From positions 1-64,000 of the forward strand of contig NZ_FOHW01000011.1 of the NCBI RefSeq assembly GCF_900111735.1: a DNA stretch of 64,000 bases, written 5' to 3'. Below are positions 34,767-49,746 of this stretch, in pieces; within the stretch, counting starts at the first letter, position 1, and the number at the start of each line of letters is the position of its first letter. Under the pieces are notes generated by a model. That model did no database searches. It was not told the DNA's origin and saw only the letters and a program-made list of their open reading frames with translations. Source of the DNA: Pseudomonas graminis. GTDB lineage: Bacteria; Pseudomonadota; Gammaproteobacteria; Pseudomonadales; Pseudomonadaceae. Both the position numbers and the translations under genes were made by a program.

Positions 34767-36170
34767 ATGTCGACGGACAAGGTTTCGGTTCACGGGAGTT
34801 GGGCCAGTCGCTGGGTGTTCATCCTTGCTGCCACCGGCTCTGCCGTGGGGTTGGGCAGCATCTGGAAATTCCCTTACATGGTCGGCGTCTACGGCGGCGG
34901 TGCATTTGTGCTGGTGTTTCTGGCGTGCATCGCGCTAATCGGGATTCCGGTGATGATCGCCGAAACGCTCATCGGCCGTCGCGCACGGCAGAGCCCGGCC
35001 AACGCGCTGCGATCGCTGGCACTGGCGGCCGGACATTCGTCGAAGTGGTCGTGGGGCGCTTTTGCCGGCATGGTGACCGCGCTACTGATTCTCTCTTTCT
35101 ATAGCGTCGTGGGTGGCTGGTCGCTCGAGTACATCATTGATGTCGGCAAAGGCGATTTTAAAGGCGTGACGCCTGACGGTGTCGGTGCCTATTTTGGCGA
35201 GATGATCGCTGATCCATGGCGCCTGGTCGGCTGGCATACGCTGTTCATGCTGCTGTCTGCGATTACCATTGCCAAGGGCGTCAACGCCGGCCTTGAGCGC
35301 AGCCTGCGCATCCTGATGCCCTTGCTGTTCGTACTCATCGTCATTCTGTTGGGCTACAGCCTGACCACCGGGCACTTCATGGAAGGCGTGCATTTCATGT
35401 TCGACTTCACACCGGAGAAGCTGCTCGATGGTCTGCTCCCTGCCATGGGCCACGCGTTCTTCTCGCTCAGTGTGGGCGTCGGTTCGATCATGATCTACGG
35501 CGCGTACATGACCAAAGAAGCGTCGATCAGCGCGACGGTGGTGGGTGTGGCATTGCTCGACACGTTTGTGTCGCTGCTGGCAGGCCTTGCATTGTTTCCG
35601 ATTGTGTTCGCAGCGGGCCTGAACCCAAGCGAAGGGCCAGGGCTGATGTTCGTTACGTTGCCGTATGCATTTGGTAACGTCGCCTTCGGTACCGTCATGG
35701 GCGTGGTGTTCTTTATCCTTGTCGCCGTCGCGGCCTGGAGCTCTGCCATTTCCTTGCTCGAGCCCATGGTCGCGTACCTGGTCGAGCGGACAAAGGTTCG
35801 CCGCGGCTGGGTGACTTTCTGGCTATCGTTCATCTGCTGGTTCGTCGGTCTCGGGACGGTCTTCTCGTTCAACATCTGGAAGCAGGCCAAATTTTTCGTG
35901 AACGAAGGCGCAGGCTTCCATCTCTATCAGTGGGGAGCGTCGTCGGGGCTGGATTTCTTTGGCGTGATCGATTTCTTCACCTCGCGGATCATGCTGCCGC
36001 TGGGTGGATTGTGTTTTGTGGTATTCGCAGGTTGGGTGATGGGACGCGGTGCGGTACGCGACGAATTGTCGGTGCGCAGCCCGGTTCTGTTCGCTTTAAC
36101 GTTCTCTTTGATGCGCTATGTGGCGCCGATCGGCATCTTGATTGTCTTTGCCGCTCAGCTTTGGAAATGA
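34767..36170 (+). CDS. Sodium-dependent transporter, SNF family
   Basis: A 467-residue neurotransmitter:sodium symporter-type protein with about 11-12 membrane segments. The TM1 signature [24 protein letters not shown] (residues about 25-48, quoted in part), the SNF-like [16 protein letters not shown] and [16 protein letters not shown] segments are clear. It probably imports an amino acid with Na+. The substrate cannot be read from sequence. The start at 34767 ([16 protein letters not shown]) is favoured over the longer frame from 34677, whose first 30 residues do not look like the family. ratA follows after seven bases. Confidence 0.88.
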   Translation: MSTDKVSVHGSWASRWVFILAATGSAVGLGSIWKFPYMVGVYGGGAFVLVFLACIALIGIPVMIAETLIGRRARQSPANALRSLALAAGHSSKWSWGAFAGMVTALLILSFYSVVGGWSLEYIIDVGKGDFKGVTPDGVGAYFGEMIADPWRLVGWHTLFMLLSAITIAKGVNAGLERSLRILMPLLFVLIVILLGYSLTTGHFMEGVHFMFDFTPEKLLDGLLPAMGHAFFSLSVGVGSIMIYGAYMTKEASISATVVGVALLDTFVSLLAGLALFPIVFAAGLNPSEGPGLMFVTLPYAFGNVAFGTVMGVVFFILVAVAAWSSAISLLEPMVAYLVERTKVRRGWVTFWLSFICWFVGLGTVFSFNIWKQAKFFVNEGAGFHLYQWGASSGLDFFGVIDFFTSRIMLPLGGLCFVVFAGWVMGRGAVRDELSVRSPVLFALTFSLMRYVAPIGILIVFAAQLWK

Positions 36171-36177
36171 CGCTGAC

Positions 36178-36612
36178 ATGACTACGCATATTCAACGTTC
36201 CGCCCTTTTGCCATATCCCGCCCAGGCGCTTTATGACCTGGTCAACGACGTGAGTCGCTACTCCGAATTTCTGCCGTGGTGTTCCGCCGGCACCGTGCTG
36301 GAGCAGAGTGATACCTCAATGCGTGCGCGTGTCGAGATCGCCAAAGGTGGCCTGAGCCAGCACTTCGTCACGCGTAATACGCTGACGCCGGGACAGGTCA
36401 TCGAGATGAACCTGGAGGAGGGGCCTTTCAGCCAGTTGCACGGCGTCTGGACCTTCAAGGCCCTGAACGAAAAGGCCTGCAAGATCAGCCTGGACCTTTC
36501 GTTCGACTACAGCGGCTCGATCGTCCGCGCGACCTTGGGGCCGCTGTTTAATCAGGCGGCCAACACCTTGGTTGATGCTTTCTGTCAGCGAGCCAAAGAG
36601 CTGCATGGCTGA
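36178..36612 (+). CDS. ratA: RatA/PasT family START-like protein
   Basis: A 144-residue protein of the polyketide-cyclase/coenzyme Q-binding (COQ10-like) fold, known as RatA or PasT. It begins MTTHIQRSALLPYPAQALYD and has VNDVSRYSEFLPWCSAG. Proposed roles are interference with 70S formation in E. coli and a coenzyme-Q chaperone-like function. Which applies is disputed. rnfH starts inside its end (eight-base overlap), the usual pair. Confidence 0.9.
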   Translation: MTTHIQRSALLPYPAQALYDLVNDVSRYSEFLPWCSAGTVLEQSDTSMRARVEIAKGGLSQHFVTRNTLTPGQVIEMNLEEGPFSQLHGVWTFKALNEKACKISLDLSFDYSGSIVRATLGPLFNQAANTLVDAFCQRAKELHG

Positions 36613-36925
36613 GCCGATGATTCGCGTCGAGGTGGTCTATGCCACCGTCGACCGTCAGGAGTTGCTCGCGCTGGACTTGCCCGTCGGAACATCGGTACGC
36701 GCCGGGGCTCTTGCATCGGGGATGGCCGAGCGCTTCCCTGAGCTGGATCTCGCACAGTGCCCGTTGGGCATCTTCGGCACGCTGGTTGGCGACCCCGATC
36801 AGCGTGCGCTGGAAGCCGGAGACAGGGTCGAGATTTATCGCCCGTTGCTGGCTGATCCGAAAGAGGTACGTCGTCTGCGTGCTTTAAAAGCGGCGAATGC
36901 CAGGAAGGCGCAAAAACCGATTTAA
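36605..36925 (+). CDS. rnfH: RnfH ubiquitin-like protein
   Basis: A 106-residue beta-grasp protein starting MAEPMIRVEVVYATVDRQEL, with the RVEIYRPLLADPKEVRRLRA C-terminal block typical of RnfH. It is paired with ratA and was once treated as an antitoxin, but its function is uncertain. The start overlaps ratA by eight bases. A terminator follows. Confidence 0.88.
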   Translation: MAEPMIRVEVVYATVDRQELLALDLPVGTSVRAGALASGMAERFPELDLAQCPLGIFGTLVGDPDQRALEAGDRVEIYRPLLADPKEVRRLRALKAANARKAQKPI

Positions 36926-36955
36926 TTTTCTCATCGAGTCGATTGAGAGACGTAA

Positions 36956-36982
36956 AAAAGCCCGGGGTTTCCGGGCTTTTTT
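36956..36982. terminator. Bidirectional terminator between rnfH and bamE
   Basis: AAAGCCCGG/CCGGGCTTT stem with GGTTT loop, an A run before and T run after. It serves the convergent genes rnfH (+) and bamE (-). Confidence 0.92.
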
Positions 36983-37012
36983 ATACGGCTCATTCCAGAA
37001 GGGAACAAAGGA

Positions 37013-37537
37013 TCAGCGCGGGTTTGTGTCCAGTGGCTCCTGAGAAGGCACGGGCACGGTCTCGACTTTGTCGACGTCGTTCTGAATCTGCTCAAGCAAC
37101 GATCCAGGCTTCGGCGGCTCTTCCTTCGGCGGCTGCGTCCCTTGGTTTTCGGGGGTGACAGTCGTGTCGCTGCTCTTGCCGAGGATGGCCTCGTCGCGGC
37201 TGACACCCGGCTTGAAGTCACCGGACAAGCTTGCCAACTGGTCGTTGCCATTGAAGATCAGGCTGACGCGCTCCTGCTGGCGTTCGCCACCACCAGGCTG
37301 CAGGCTGTACAGATAGTCCCAGCGCTCAGGGTGGAAGGTGTCGGTCAACAAGGGGTTGCCCATGATAAACCTTACTTGCCGACGGGTCATTCCCGGGCGT
37401 AACTGGTCTATCATGTCCTGCGTGACGACATTGCCCTGTTGGATGTCGATTTTATAAACCCCGGGGAATGAACAACCGGCGAGTGCGAGCAGTCCCACGA
37501 AGGTGAAACTGGTTAGCAAGAGCTTGGTGTTTTGCAT
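37013..37537 (-). CDS. bamE: Outer-membrane assembly factor BamE (OmlA)
   Basis: A 174-residue lipoprotein of the BAM complex. The signal peptide ends in the lipobox LALAGC (C22), followed by the BamE domain with [45 protein letters not shown] (cited in parts). It has a longer Pro/Glu-rich C-terminal tail than E. coli BamE, as is normal in Pseudomonas. It is divergent from fur, as is usual in pseudomonads. Confidence 0.95.
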   Translation of the reverse strand: MQNTKLLLTSFTFVGLLALAGCSFPGVYKIDIQQGNVVTQDMIDQLRPGMTRRQVRFIMGNPLLTDTFHPERWDYLYSLQPGGGERQQERVSLIFNGNDQLASLSGDFKPGVSRDEAILGKSSDTTVTPENQGTQPPKEEPPKPGSLLEQIQNDVDKVETVPVPSQEPLDTNPR

Positions 37538-37635
37538 CGGTGGGCGACTTCCACTATCTTGGCTGGGACAACGTAAACCCCGATCATACCTGCATTAAGA
37601 GAAGCTGCGAAGCAGCGTCTGCGAGAAAGCTGACC

Positions 37636-38043
37636 ATGGTTGAAAATAGCGAACTACGCAAAGCCGGACTTAAAGTGACCCTGCCGCGGGTCAAGATCCT
37701 TCAAATGCTCGATTCTGCCCAGCAGCGTCACATGAGCGCGGAGGATGTCTACAAGGCGCTGATGGAGGCCAACGAAGACGTCGGTCTGGCAACGGTTTAC
37801 CGAGTTCTGACTCAGTTTGAAGCAGCCGGATTGGTGGTTCGCCACAATTTCGACGGCGGCCATGCGGTGTTCGAACTGGCTGACGGAGGCCACCACGACC
37901 ATATGGTTAACGTGGAATCCGGCGAGGTCATCGAGTTCTTCGACGAAGAAATCGAAAAACTGCAAAAAGCTATTGTGAGCAAGCACGGCTTCGAGCTGGT
38001 TGATCACAATCTAGTGCTCTACGTACGCAAGCAAAAGGTGTAA
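37636..38043 (+). CDS. fur: Ferric uptake regulator
   Basis: A 135-residue iron-sensing repressor. The winged helix (residues about 1-80; LPRVKILQMLDSAQQRHMSAEDVYKAL and GLATVYRVLTQFEAAGLV) is followed by the metal/dimer domain with FELADGGHHDHMVNVESGEVIEF. The start at 37636 (MVENSELRKAGLKVTLPR) gives the exact family length. An in-frame start at 37540 is too long. A perfect hairpin lies downstream. Confidence 0.97.
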   Translation: MVENSELRKAGLKVTLPRVKILQMLDSAQQRHMSAEDVYKALMEANEDVGLATVYRVLTQFEAAGLVVRHNFDGGHAVFELADGGHHDHMVNVESGEVIEFFDEEIEKLQKAIVSKHGFELVDHNLVLYVRKQKV

Positions 38044-38062
38044 GCCTCTTGTGAAGTACGAC

Positions 38063-38086
38063 AAAGGCGACCCGCGGGTCGCCTTT
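38063..38086. terminator. Bidirectional terminator between fur and recN
   Basis: A 24-base perfect palindrome AAAGGCGACCC-GC-GGGTCGCCTTT between convergent genes. Confidence 0.85.
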
Positions 38087-38153
38087 GTTGTTTCTGCATT
38101 TGTCGGTCGAATGCTGCCAGAAAGGCGACGCCCAGATCAGGCGGTGATGGGCC

Positions 38154-39827
38154 TCACGATTTGGAGGTGACCACCATCTTCTTGGCGTGCGCGAGCGACT
38201 CTTTGGTCAGATCGATCCCTCCCAGCATGCGCGCCACTTCTTCCACTCGCTCGTTCTTGCTCAGCTTGGACACCGCCGTGCGGGTCACATCCGCCTCACG
38301 AACCTTGTGCACGAAGAGGTGTTGATGCCCTTGGGCAGCGACTTGCGGCAAGTGAGTGACGGTCATGACCTGGCCGCGTTCGCCCAGGCGGCGCAGCAGT
38401 TGGCCAACGATTTCAGCCGTAGGGCCGCCGATACCCACGTCCACTTCGTCAAACACCAGCGTCGGAACTCGAGAGGTTTGTGCGGTGATCACCTGGATCG
38501 CCAGGCTGATCCTCGACAATTCCCCGCCCGATGCCACTTTCGCCAGCGCCTTAAGCGGCTGACCCGGGTTGGCGCTGACCAGCAGTTCAACCTGCTCCAG
38601 CCCGTTGGGTGAAAGCTCTTTGTCTACATTCTCGCGCAGCTCGATATTGAAGCGGCCGCCCGGCATGCCCAGCCGCTGAATTTCGTGCTCGACCTTGTGG
38701 GCCAGCTCCGGCGCAGCACGGTGACGCAAGTCGCTCAGCTCGCGCGCCTTCTCTTGATAGTGCCGCGCGTAGGAACCTACCTCGTGTTCCAGTCTCTCGA
38801 TCGCTTCATCGTTGGCGTTGAGGGTCTCGATCTCGTCGAGCAATTTCTGATGCAGCGCCGCGACTTCTGTCGGCTGCACGCGGTGTTTGCGTGCCAGCGT
38901 ATAGATGGTGTCGAGGCGCTCTTCGATTTGCTGCAGGCGGGCGGGATCCGCTTCAAAACGATCGAGGAAGCGATTGATCTCGCCGACGGCCTCTTCGACC
39001 TGAATCTGCGCACTGGAAAGCAGGTTGGTTGCTTCATTGAGTGCATCGGGCGTGTTGTTCACGCTGCTGAGTCGGTTGAGGCTGGCGGTCAGTGCGTTGA
39101 GCGCATTGCCGGAATCGCTTTCACTGCACAGCTCGACGACTTGCCGGCAGATCCCCAGCAGGCTTTCGGCATTGGTCAGCGTGGTGTGTTCCTGTTCCAG
39201 GCGCTCGAGCTCGTTTTCGCCAAGGCTCAAGCTTTCCAGTTCTTCAAGCTGGTAGCTCAGCAACTGATGCTTGGCCCGCTGCTCGTCGCCTGAATTGGAA
39301 AGACGTTCAAGCTCCTGACGCGTCTGCCGCCAGCGCTGAGAGGCCAGTTGCACCTGGCGGGCGAGGTCAGTGGCGCCCGCGTATTCGTCCAGCAGTCGCC
39401 GATGGGTATCGGTCTTGAGCAGCGACTGGTGCTCGTGCTGGCTGTGAATGTCGATGACCAGCTCGCCAAGTGCTTTCAGGTCGCCCTGAGGGCATGGTGT
39501 CCCATTGATATAGGCGCGTGAGCGGCCTTCGGCAGTGATAACACGCCGCAGAATGCAGGGGCCGTCTGTTTCGAGGTCTCGCTCTTTGAGCCAGGCGCTT
39601 GCTTCAGGGATATCCGACACGTCGAAGGTTGCCAGAATGTCTGCCTTGTCGGCACCTGGCCTCACCACGCCACTGTCGGCGCGATCGCCCAGCGTCAGGC
39701 CGAGCGCGTCGAGCATGATCGACTTGCCGGCCCCGGTTTCCCCGGTGATCACGCTCATGCCGCGATCGAGTTCGAGATCGAGATGTTCAACGATGGCGTA
39801 GTTATGTATGGACAGGTGGACCAGCAT
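38154..39827 (-). CDS. recN: DNA repair protein RecN
   Basis: A 557-residue SMC-like ATPase for double-strand break repair. Walker A GETGAGKS at about residues 29-36, two long coiled-coil stretches, then the signature ASGGELSRISLA and Walker B TLVFDEVDVGIGG near residue 475. The start at 39827 (MLVHLSIHNYAIVEHLDL) is the standard one. The upstream LexA box indicates SOS control. Confidence 0.96.
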   Translation of the reverse strand: MLVHLSIHNYAIVEHLDLELDRGMSVITGETGAGKSIMLDALGLTLGDRADSGVVRPGADKADILATFDVSDIPEASAWLKERDLETDGPCILRRVITAEGRSRAYINGTPCPQGDLKALGELVIDIHSQHEHQSLLKTDTHRRLLDEYAGATDLARQVQLASQRWRQTRQELERLSNSGDEQRAKHQLLSYQLEELESLSLGENELERLEQEHTTLTNAESLLGICRQVVELCSESDSGNALNALTASLNRLSSVNNTPDALNEATNLLSSAQIQVEEAVGEINRFLDRFEADPARLQQIEERLDTIYTLARKHRVQPTEVAALHQKLLDEIETLNANDEAIERLEHEVGSYARHYQEKARELSDLRHRAAPELAHKVEHEIQRLGMPGGRFNIELRENVDKELSPNGLEQVELLVSANPGQPLKALAKVASGGELSRISLAIQVITAQTSRVPTLVFDEVDVGIGGPTAEIVGQLLRRLGERGQVMTVTHLPQVAAQGHQHLFVHKVREADVTRTAVSKLSKNERVEEVARMLGGIDLTKESLAHAKKMVVTSKS

Positions 39828-39851
39828 CAGAGCGGCTCCCAAACAATTTGT

Positions 39852-39867
39852 CTGGTTATTTATACAG
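39852..39867 (-). promoter_or_regulatory. LexA (SOS) box of recN
   Basis: CTGGTTATTTATACAG on the plus strand reads CTGTATAAATAACCAG towards recN. It matches CTG-N10-CAG and the CTGTATATATATACAG consensus apart from a few positions. It lies 25 bases upstream of the recN start. Confidence 0.85.
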
Positions 39868-40022
39868 TGTTTTGCTTTGGGCTGACAATGCCCGGCCTTA
39901 GCTCGATTTAAAAGGTCATCGCCAATTTTTAGCATCAATTCTGTATTTCGCCACCGCCCATGGCCGCTGAACTCATGTCGGAACATTTGTAGGGTTATTC
40001 AGCCGATCCTGCACCCAAACCC

Positions 40023-40050
40023 CTTGAACCCGAAAATTACGACCCCATAT
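40023..40050 (+). promoter_or_regulatory. Sigma-32 heat-shock promoter of grpE-dnaK
   Basis: CTTGAA (40023-40028), a 14-base spacer, and CCCCATAT (40043-40050) match the sigma-32 (RpoH) consensus CTTGAA-N13/14-CCCCATNT very closely. grpE starts 55 bases later. Confidence 0.93.
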
Positions 40051-40104
40051 AGCCGGGCAGAGGCGTGAGTTGAGCTCACGGATGTAATTAGAAGGAGAGA
40101 GTTT

Positions 40105-40671
40105 ATGGCTGACGAACAGAACCCGGACATGCAGGCCCAGGATCAGGCTGCCGACGCGGCGACTTCTCAAGATGATCTGGCAACGCGTGTGCAAGTGCTT
40201 GAAGAACAGCTGAAGGCGGCGCAGGACCAGTCTCTGCGTGTGGCTGCGGATCTGCAGAACGTCCGCCGACGTGCTGAGCAAGACGTCGAGAAAGCGCACA
40301 AGTTTGCGCTTGAGAAGTTTGCCAGCGATCTGCTGCCAATCGTCGACAGCCTTGAGCGTGGTCTGGACCTGTCGAACTCGGATGACGAGAGCATCCGGCC
40401 GATGCGTGAAGGTATCGAACTGACGCTGAAAATGTTCTACGACACGCTCAAGCGTTACAACCTTGAAGCCATCGACCCTCATGGCCAGCCGTTCAATGCC
40501 GAGCACCATCAGGCAATGGCGATGCAGGAGAGCGCCGACGTGGAGCCGAACAGCGTGCTCAAGGTGTTCCAGAAGGGTTATCAGCTCAATGGTCGTCTGC
40601 TTCGCCCGGCCATGGTCGTGGTCAGCAAGGCGCCATCGCCTGTTTCGCCGTCTATTGACGAGCAGGCTTGA
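40105..40671 (+). CDS. grpE: Nucleotide exchange factor GrpE
   Basis: A 188-residue dimeric exchange factor for DnaK. A coiled-coil N-terminal half ([42 protein letters not shown], cited in parts) precedes the beta-wing with [50 protein letters not shown] upstream is a strong ribosome site. It lies directly behind the sigma-32 promoter. dnaK follows after 102 bases. Confidence 0.97.
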   Translation: MADEQNPDMQAQDQAADAATSQDDLATRVQVLEEQLKAAQDQSLRVAADLQNVRRRAEQDVEKAHKFALEKFASDLLPIVDSLERGLDLSNSDDESIRPMREGIELTLKMFYDTLKRYNLEAIDPHGQPFNAEHHQAMAMQESADVEPNSVLKVFQKGYQLNGRLLRPAMVVVSKAPSPVSPSIDEQA

Positions 40672-40773
40672 AATTAGCTGAGTGGCCCCCATTTACAGGC
40701 CAAGCGTTTAAGAATTACCGCAATTTGTAAATGCAGTTGCGGCAACCAAATTTAAGTTTCGGGAGATTCAAAA

Positions 40774-42693
40774 ATGGGCAAGATTATCGGTATCGACCTG
40801 GGGACCACCAACTCCTGCGTCTCGGTTCTGGAAAACGGTAAGGCCAAGGTTATCGAGAACGCCGAAGGCGCTCGTACCACCCCTTCGATCATTGCGTACG
40901 CCAATGATGGCGAGATCCTCGTGGGTCAATCGGCCAAGCGTCAGGCAGTCACCAATCCGCACAACACCCTGTACGCGGTTAAGCGTCTGATCGGTCGCAA
41001 GTTCGACGAAGAAGTCGTGCAGAAAGACATCAAGATGGTGCCTTACAAAATCGCCAAGGCTGACAACGGCGACGCATGGGTTGAAGTCAACGACAAGAAA
41101 ATGTCTCCTCCTCAGATTTCGGCTGAAATCCTGAAGAAGATGAAGAAAACCGCCGAAGATTACCTCGGCGAGACTGTGACTGAAGCGGTCATCACCGTTC
41201 CTGCCTACTTCAACGACAGCCAGCGTCAGGCCACCAAAGACGCCGGTCGTATTGCCGGTCTGGACGTGAAGCGCATCATCAACGAACCGACCGCAGCTGC
41301 ATTGGCTTACGGTATGGACAAAGCGAAGGGCGATCACACTGTCATCGTCTATGACTTGGGTGGCGGTACGTTCGACGTCTCCGTCATTGAAATCGCTGAA
41401 GTCGATGGCGAGCACCAGTTTGAAGTGTTGGCCACCAACGGCGACACCTTCCTCGGCGGTGAAGACTTCGACATCCGCCTGATTGATTACCTGGTCGACG
41501 AATTCAAGAAAGAATCCGGCATGAACCTGAAAGGTGATCCGCTGGCGATGCAGCGTCTGAAAGAAGCTGCCGAGAAAGCGAAGATCGAGCTGTCTTCGAG
41601 CAATTCGACCGACGTGAATCTGCCTTACATCACAGCAGATGCCACCGGTCCCAAGCACTTGAACGTGAAGATCTCGCGCGCCAAGCTGGAATCGCTGGTT
41701 GAAGACCTGGTTCAACGCACCATCGAGCCTTGCCGCATTGCGCTGAAAGACTCCGGTATCGACATCGGCGCGATCAACGACGTGATCCTGGTCGGCGGTC
41801 AGACCCGCATGCCACTGGTTCAGCAGAAGGTGACCGAGTTCTTCGGTAAAGAAGCGCGCAAAGACGTCAACCCTGACGAAGCCGTGGCCATGGGTGCTGC
41901 CATTCAGGGTGCGGTACTGGCCGGCGACGTGAAAGACGTTCTGCTGCTGGACGTCAGCCCGCTGACCCTGGGTATCGAAACCATGGGCGGCGTGATGACT
42001 GCGCTGATCGAGAAAAACACCACGATTCCTACCAAGAAATCGCAAGTGTTCTCGACTGCCGATGACAACCAGGGCGCTGTGACCATTCACGTGCTGCAGG
42101 GTGAGCGTAAGCAAGCCGCTCAGAACAAGTCTTTGGGCAAGTTCGACCTGGCCGAGATTCCACCAGCGCCACGCGGTGTACCTCAGATCGAAGTGACCTT
42201 CGACATCGATGCCAACGGCATTCTGCACGTCGGCGCGAAAGACAAGGCGACTGGCAAGACTCAGTCGATCGTGATCAAGGCCAACTCCGGTCTGTCGGAT
42301 GAAGAAATCCAGCAGATGATTCGCGACGCTGAAGCAAACTCGGACGAAGACCGCAAGTTCGAAGAGCTGGCCTCTGCCCGAAACCAGGGCGATGCGCTGG
42401 TTCACTCGACTCGCAAAATGATCTCGGACGCTGGCGATAAAGTCACCGCCGAAGAGAAGACCGCTATCGAGGCCGCACTGGTTGCACTTGAAGCCGCTGT
42501 GAAAGGCGACGACAAAGCTGCCATCGACGCCAAGATCGAAGAGTTGTCGAAAGTCTCTGCGCCGGTCGCTCAGAAGATGTACGCCGAGCAAGCCGAGAAA
42601 CCTGAAGGCGGTGCTCAGCCGGCTCAGGAAGAAAGCAAGCCGGCGGACGATGTTGTCGACGCCGAGTTCGAAGAAGTAAAAGACCACAAGTAA
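40774..42693 (+). CDS. dnaK: Chaperone DnaK (Hsp70)
   Basis: A 639-residue Hsp70. The nucleotide-binding domain starts [20 protein letters not shown] and has the phosphate motif [17 protein letters not shown]. The substrate domain includes [18 protein letters not shown], and the C-terminus ends [15 protein letters not shown]. Complete length. It works with GrpE upstream and DnaJ downstream, and is read from the grpE sigma-32 promoter. Confidence 0.98.
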   Translation: MGKIIGIDLGTTNSCVSVLENGKAKVIENAEGARTTPSIIAYANDGEILVGQSAKRQAVTNPHNTLYAVKRLIGRKFDEEVVQKDIKMVPYKIAKADNGDAWVEVNDKKMSPPQISAEILKKMKKTAEDYLGETVTEAVITVPAYFNDSQRQATKDAGRIAGLDVKRIINEPTAAALAYGMDKAKGDHTVIVYDLGGGTFDVSVIEIAEVDGEHQFEVLATNGDTFLGGEDFDIRLIDYLVDEFKKESGMNLKGDPLAMQRLKEAAEKAKIELSSSNSTDVNLPYITADATGPKHLNVKISRAKLESLVEDLVQRTIEPCRIALKDSGIDIGAINDVILVGGQTRMPLVQQKVTEFFGKEARKDVNPDEAVAMGAAIQGAVLAGDVKDVLLLDVSPLTLGIETMGGVMTALIEKNTTIPTKKSQVFSTADDNQGAVTIHVLQGERKQAAQNKSLGKFDLAEIPPAPRGVPQIEVTFDIDANGILHVGAKDKATGKTQSIVIKANSGLSDEEIQQMIRDAEANSDEDRKFEELASARNQGDALVHSTRKMISDAGDKVTAEEKTAIEAALVALEAAVKGDDKAAIDAKIEELSKVSAPVAQKMYAEQAEKPEGGAQPAQEESKPADDVVDAEFEEVKDHK

Positions 42694-42754
42694 GCGCAGG
42701 CTCACTTGATCGTCGGTTGACCGCTTTCCAGTGGTCGCTGGTAGGATGTCGCCG

Positions 42755-42774
42755 CGCGGGAGCTTGCTCCCGCG
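42755..42774. other. Hairpin in the dnaK-dnaJ spacer
   Basis: CGCGGGAG-CTTG-CTCCCGCG is a perfect eight-base stem with a four-base loop 62 bases after the dnaK stop. The remaining spacer to dnaJ (323 bases in total) holds REP-like fragments near 42821-42860 but no gene. With no T run, it may protect mRNA ends or attenuate dnaJ expression. Confidence 0.6.
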
Positions 42775-43016
42775 TTGGCGTGTCTGGAACACCCAAAATT
42801 TTCGAGCTTGCGAAGCTGATTCGCGGGCTTTGTGGCAAAGCCGGATGCTCCTGCACTCCGGCTTGTTCAGCCGCTTTTCTCGGTCGATCGAAGGCCGTTG
42901 AACCAAGACCAGGATCGTTTAATTGACGTGAGTTGGGTCCGGGCCTGAAAGGGGCTCAACGAGTTCGGCAGGCTCAGGAGGGTCATGCCGGACGTCCTCA
43001 AGAGTGCGGAAAATTT

Positions 43017-44964
<1,948 letters not shown>

Positions 44965-45176
44965 GCCCATCGGAGCTCGAGTCGTGTCGGGTAACAATGC
45001 GGGCAGGAGAGGGGCTTTCCCTGTATCCTGCCGGCAGTTTTACGCTATCGCACACCCGCTACGCGATGTCCCGTCGCACTCCCCAGCCCTCAGGGCAATT
45101 TTAGCGGTGGATTAAAAAGACCTCTTTCTGTAAGCTACAGCTTTAGTGTGTCCACTAAAAGCGCGCAGATAATTCT

Positions 45177-45194
45177 ATGAAAAAAGCGGGGTGA
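45177..45194 (+). CDS. Possible carA leader mini-ORF (MKKAG)
   Basis: ATG-AAA-AAA-GCG-GGG-TGA starts eight bases before the attenuator hairpin stem and ends inside its left arm, so a translating ribosome would cover the stem. There is no ribosome site, but a GATAAT hexamer just upstream would place the transcript start near the ATG, giving a leaderless reading frame. The reading is inferred from layout only. Confidence 0.3.
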
Positions 45195-45221
45195 CGTGTC
45201 TATACGTCATTCCGCTTTTTT
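45180..45221 (+). terminator. Attenuator-like terminator before carA
   Basis: A 12-base stem at 45186-45197 and 45204-45215 (GCGGGGTGACGT/ACGTCATTCCGC, two G-T pairs), six-base loop, six Ts, and an A run in front. It lies 45 bases upstream of the carA start, after the likely promoter and not after dapB, which fits attenuation of the operon. Confidence 0.75.
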
Positions 45222-45265
45222 ACAACCTGCGATCGCCCTTTCAGGCTTTATTACGGGAGGTCTTC

Positions 45266-46402
45266 TTGACTAAGCCAGCCATACTCGCCCTTGCTGATGG
45301 CAGCATTTTTCGCGGCGAAGCCATTGGTGCCGACGGTCAAACCGTTGGTGAAGTGGTGTTCAACACCGCAATGACCGGCTATCAGGAAATTCTTACCGAT
45401 CCTTCCTATGCCCAGCAAATCGTCACCCTGACTTACCCGCACATCGGCAACACCGGCACCACGCCGGAAGATGCCGAGTCTGACCGCGTCTGGGCGGCGG
45501 GTCTGGTGATTCGCGACCTGCCACTGGTTGCGAGCAACTGGCGTAACAAGATGCCGCTGGCCGAGTATCTGAAGGCCAATAAAACCGTTGCGATCGCAGG
45601 TATCGACACGCGCCGTTTGACGCGCATCCTTCGCGAGAAGGGCGCTCAAAACGGCTGCATCATGGCTGGCGACAACATTTCCGAAGAAGCAGCCATCGCG
45701 GCAGCACGAGGTTTCCCGGGCCTCAAAGGCATGGACCTCGCCAAGGAAGTCAGCACCAAAGACACCTACGAGTGGCGCTCCACGGTCTGGAACCTGCAGT
45801 CCGACAGCAGCCCCGAAGTTGCCGCAGCCGATTTGAAGTACCACGTGGTCGCCTGGGACTACGGCGTCAAGCTGAATATCCTGCGCATGCTGGTTGAGCG
45901 TGGTTGCCGTGTAACGGTCGTACCGGCGCAGACCCCGGCCAGTGAAGTGCTTGCCCTCAAGCCGGACGGTATTTTCCTGTCCAACGGCCCTGGTGATCCG
46001 GAGCCTTGCGACTACGCCATTCAGGCGATCAAGGACGTGCTGGAGACTGACATTCCAGTCTTTGGTATCTGCCTGGGTCACCAGCTGTTGGCGCTCGCGT
46101 CCGGCGCTCGGACCATCAAGATGGATCTGGGCCACCATGGTGCCAACCACCCTGTTCAGGACCTGGACACCGGCGTGGTCATGATCACCAGCCAGAACCA
46201 CGGTTTTGCGGTGGACGAAGCGACTTTGCCGAGCAACGTTCGCGCGATTCACAAGTCGCTGTTCGATGGCAGCTTGCAGGGCATCGAGCGCACCGACAAG
46301 GACGCGTTCAGCTTCCAGGGTCACCCTGAAGCGAGCCCGGGACCGACCGACGTCGCGCCGCTGTTCGATCGTTTCATCACAGCGATGGACAAGCGCCGCT
46401 AA
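45266..46402 (+). CDS. carA: Carbamoyl-phosphate synthase small subunit
   Basis: A 378-residue glutamine amidotransferase subunit that supplies ammonia for carbamoyl phosphate (arginine and pyrimidine synthesis). The C-terminal class I domain has the nucleophile in [15 protein letters not shown] and the His-Glu pair in [11 protein letters not shown]. The TTG at 45266 ([20 protein letters not shown]) is the chosen start, with GGGAGG about ten bases upstream. It gives the family length. carB follows after 122 bases, with no gene between them. Confidence 0.96.
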   Translation: MTKPAILALADGSIFRGEAIGADGQTVGEVVFNTAMTGYQEILTDPSYAQQIVTLTYPHIGNTGTTPEDAESDRVWAAGLVIRDLPLVASNWRNKMPLAEYLKANKTVAIAGIDTRRLTRILREKGAQNGCIMAGDNISEEAAIAAARGFPGLKGMDLAKEVSTKDTYEWRSTVWNLQSDSSPEVAAADLKYHVVAWDYGVKLNILRMLVERGCRVTVVPAQTPASEVLALKPDGIFLSNGPGDPEPCDYAIQAIKDVLETDIPVFGICLGHQLLALASGARTIKMDLGHHGANHPVQDLDTGVVMITSQNHGFAVDEATLPSNVRAIHKSLFDGSLQGIERTDKDAFSFQGHPEASPGPTDVAPLFDRFITAMDKRR

Positions 46403-46524
46403 GGCTGCTTTGCGACTGTAGCGAGCAGGTGGCCGCGGCGGACCGGACAAGGTCCGATAGCCCGCCCGGCACCTGAGATGTTCAAGACGGCTTGCCGACT
46501 GACACAGGATTCGAGTGACAACCC

Positions 46525-49742
<3,218 letters not shown>

Positions 49743-49746
<4 letters not shown>

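Larger units (their letters stand above)
44965..45265. other. carA upstream region
   Basis: A 301-base gap. It holds an imperfect hairpin (GCAGGA/TCCTGC at 45003-45031) that may end dapB transcription, an inverted repeat TTTAGTG-TGTC-CACTAAA at 45142-45159, a GATAAT hexamer at about 45168-45173, the mini-ORF at 45177, and a terminator-like hairpin. No longer gene is present. Confidence 0.6.

Noticed and set aside
36178..36925. ratA-rnfH as a toxin-antitoxin module
   Set aside because: The pair is conserved core genome in gammaproteobacteria and the toxin-antitoxin interpretation is disputed. I kept the names but not the module call.
40768..42906. 712-codon frame opposite dnaK
   Set aside because: Shadow of dnaK third-position bias. 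No recognisable domains.
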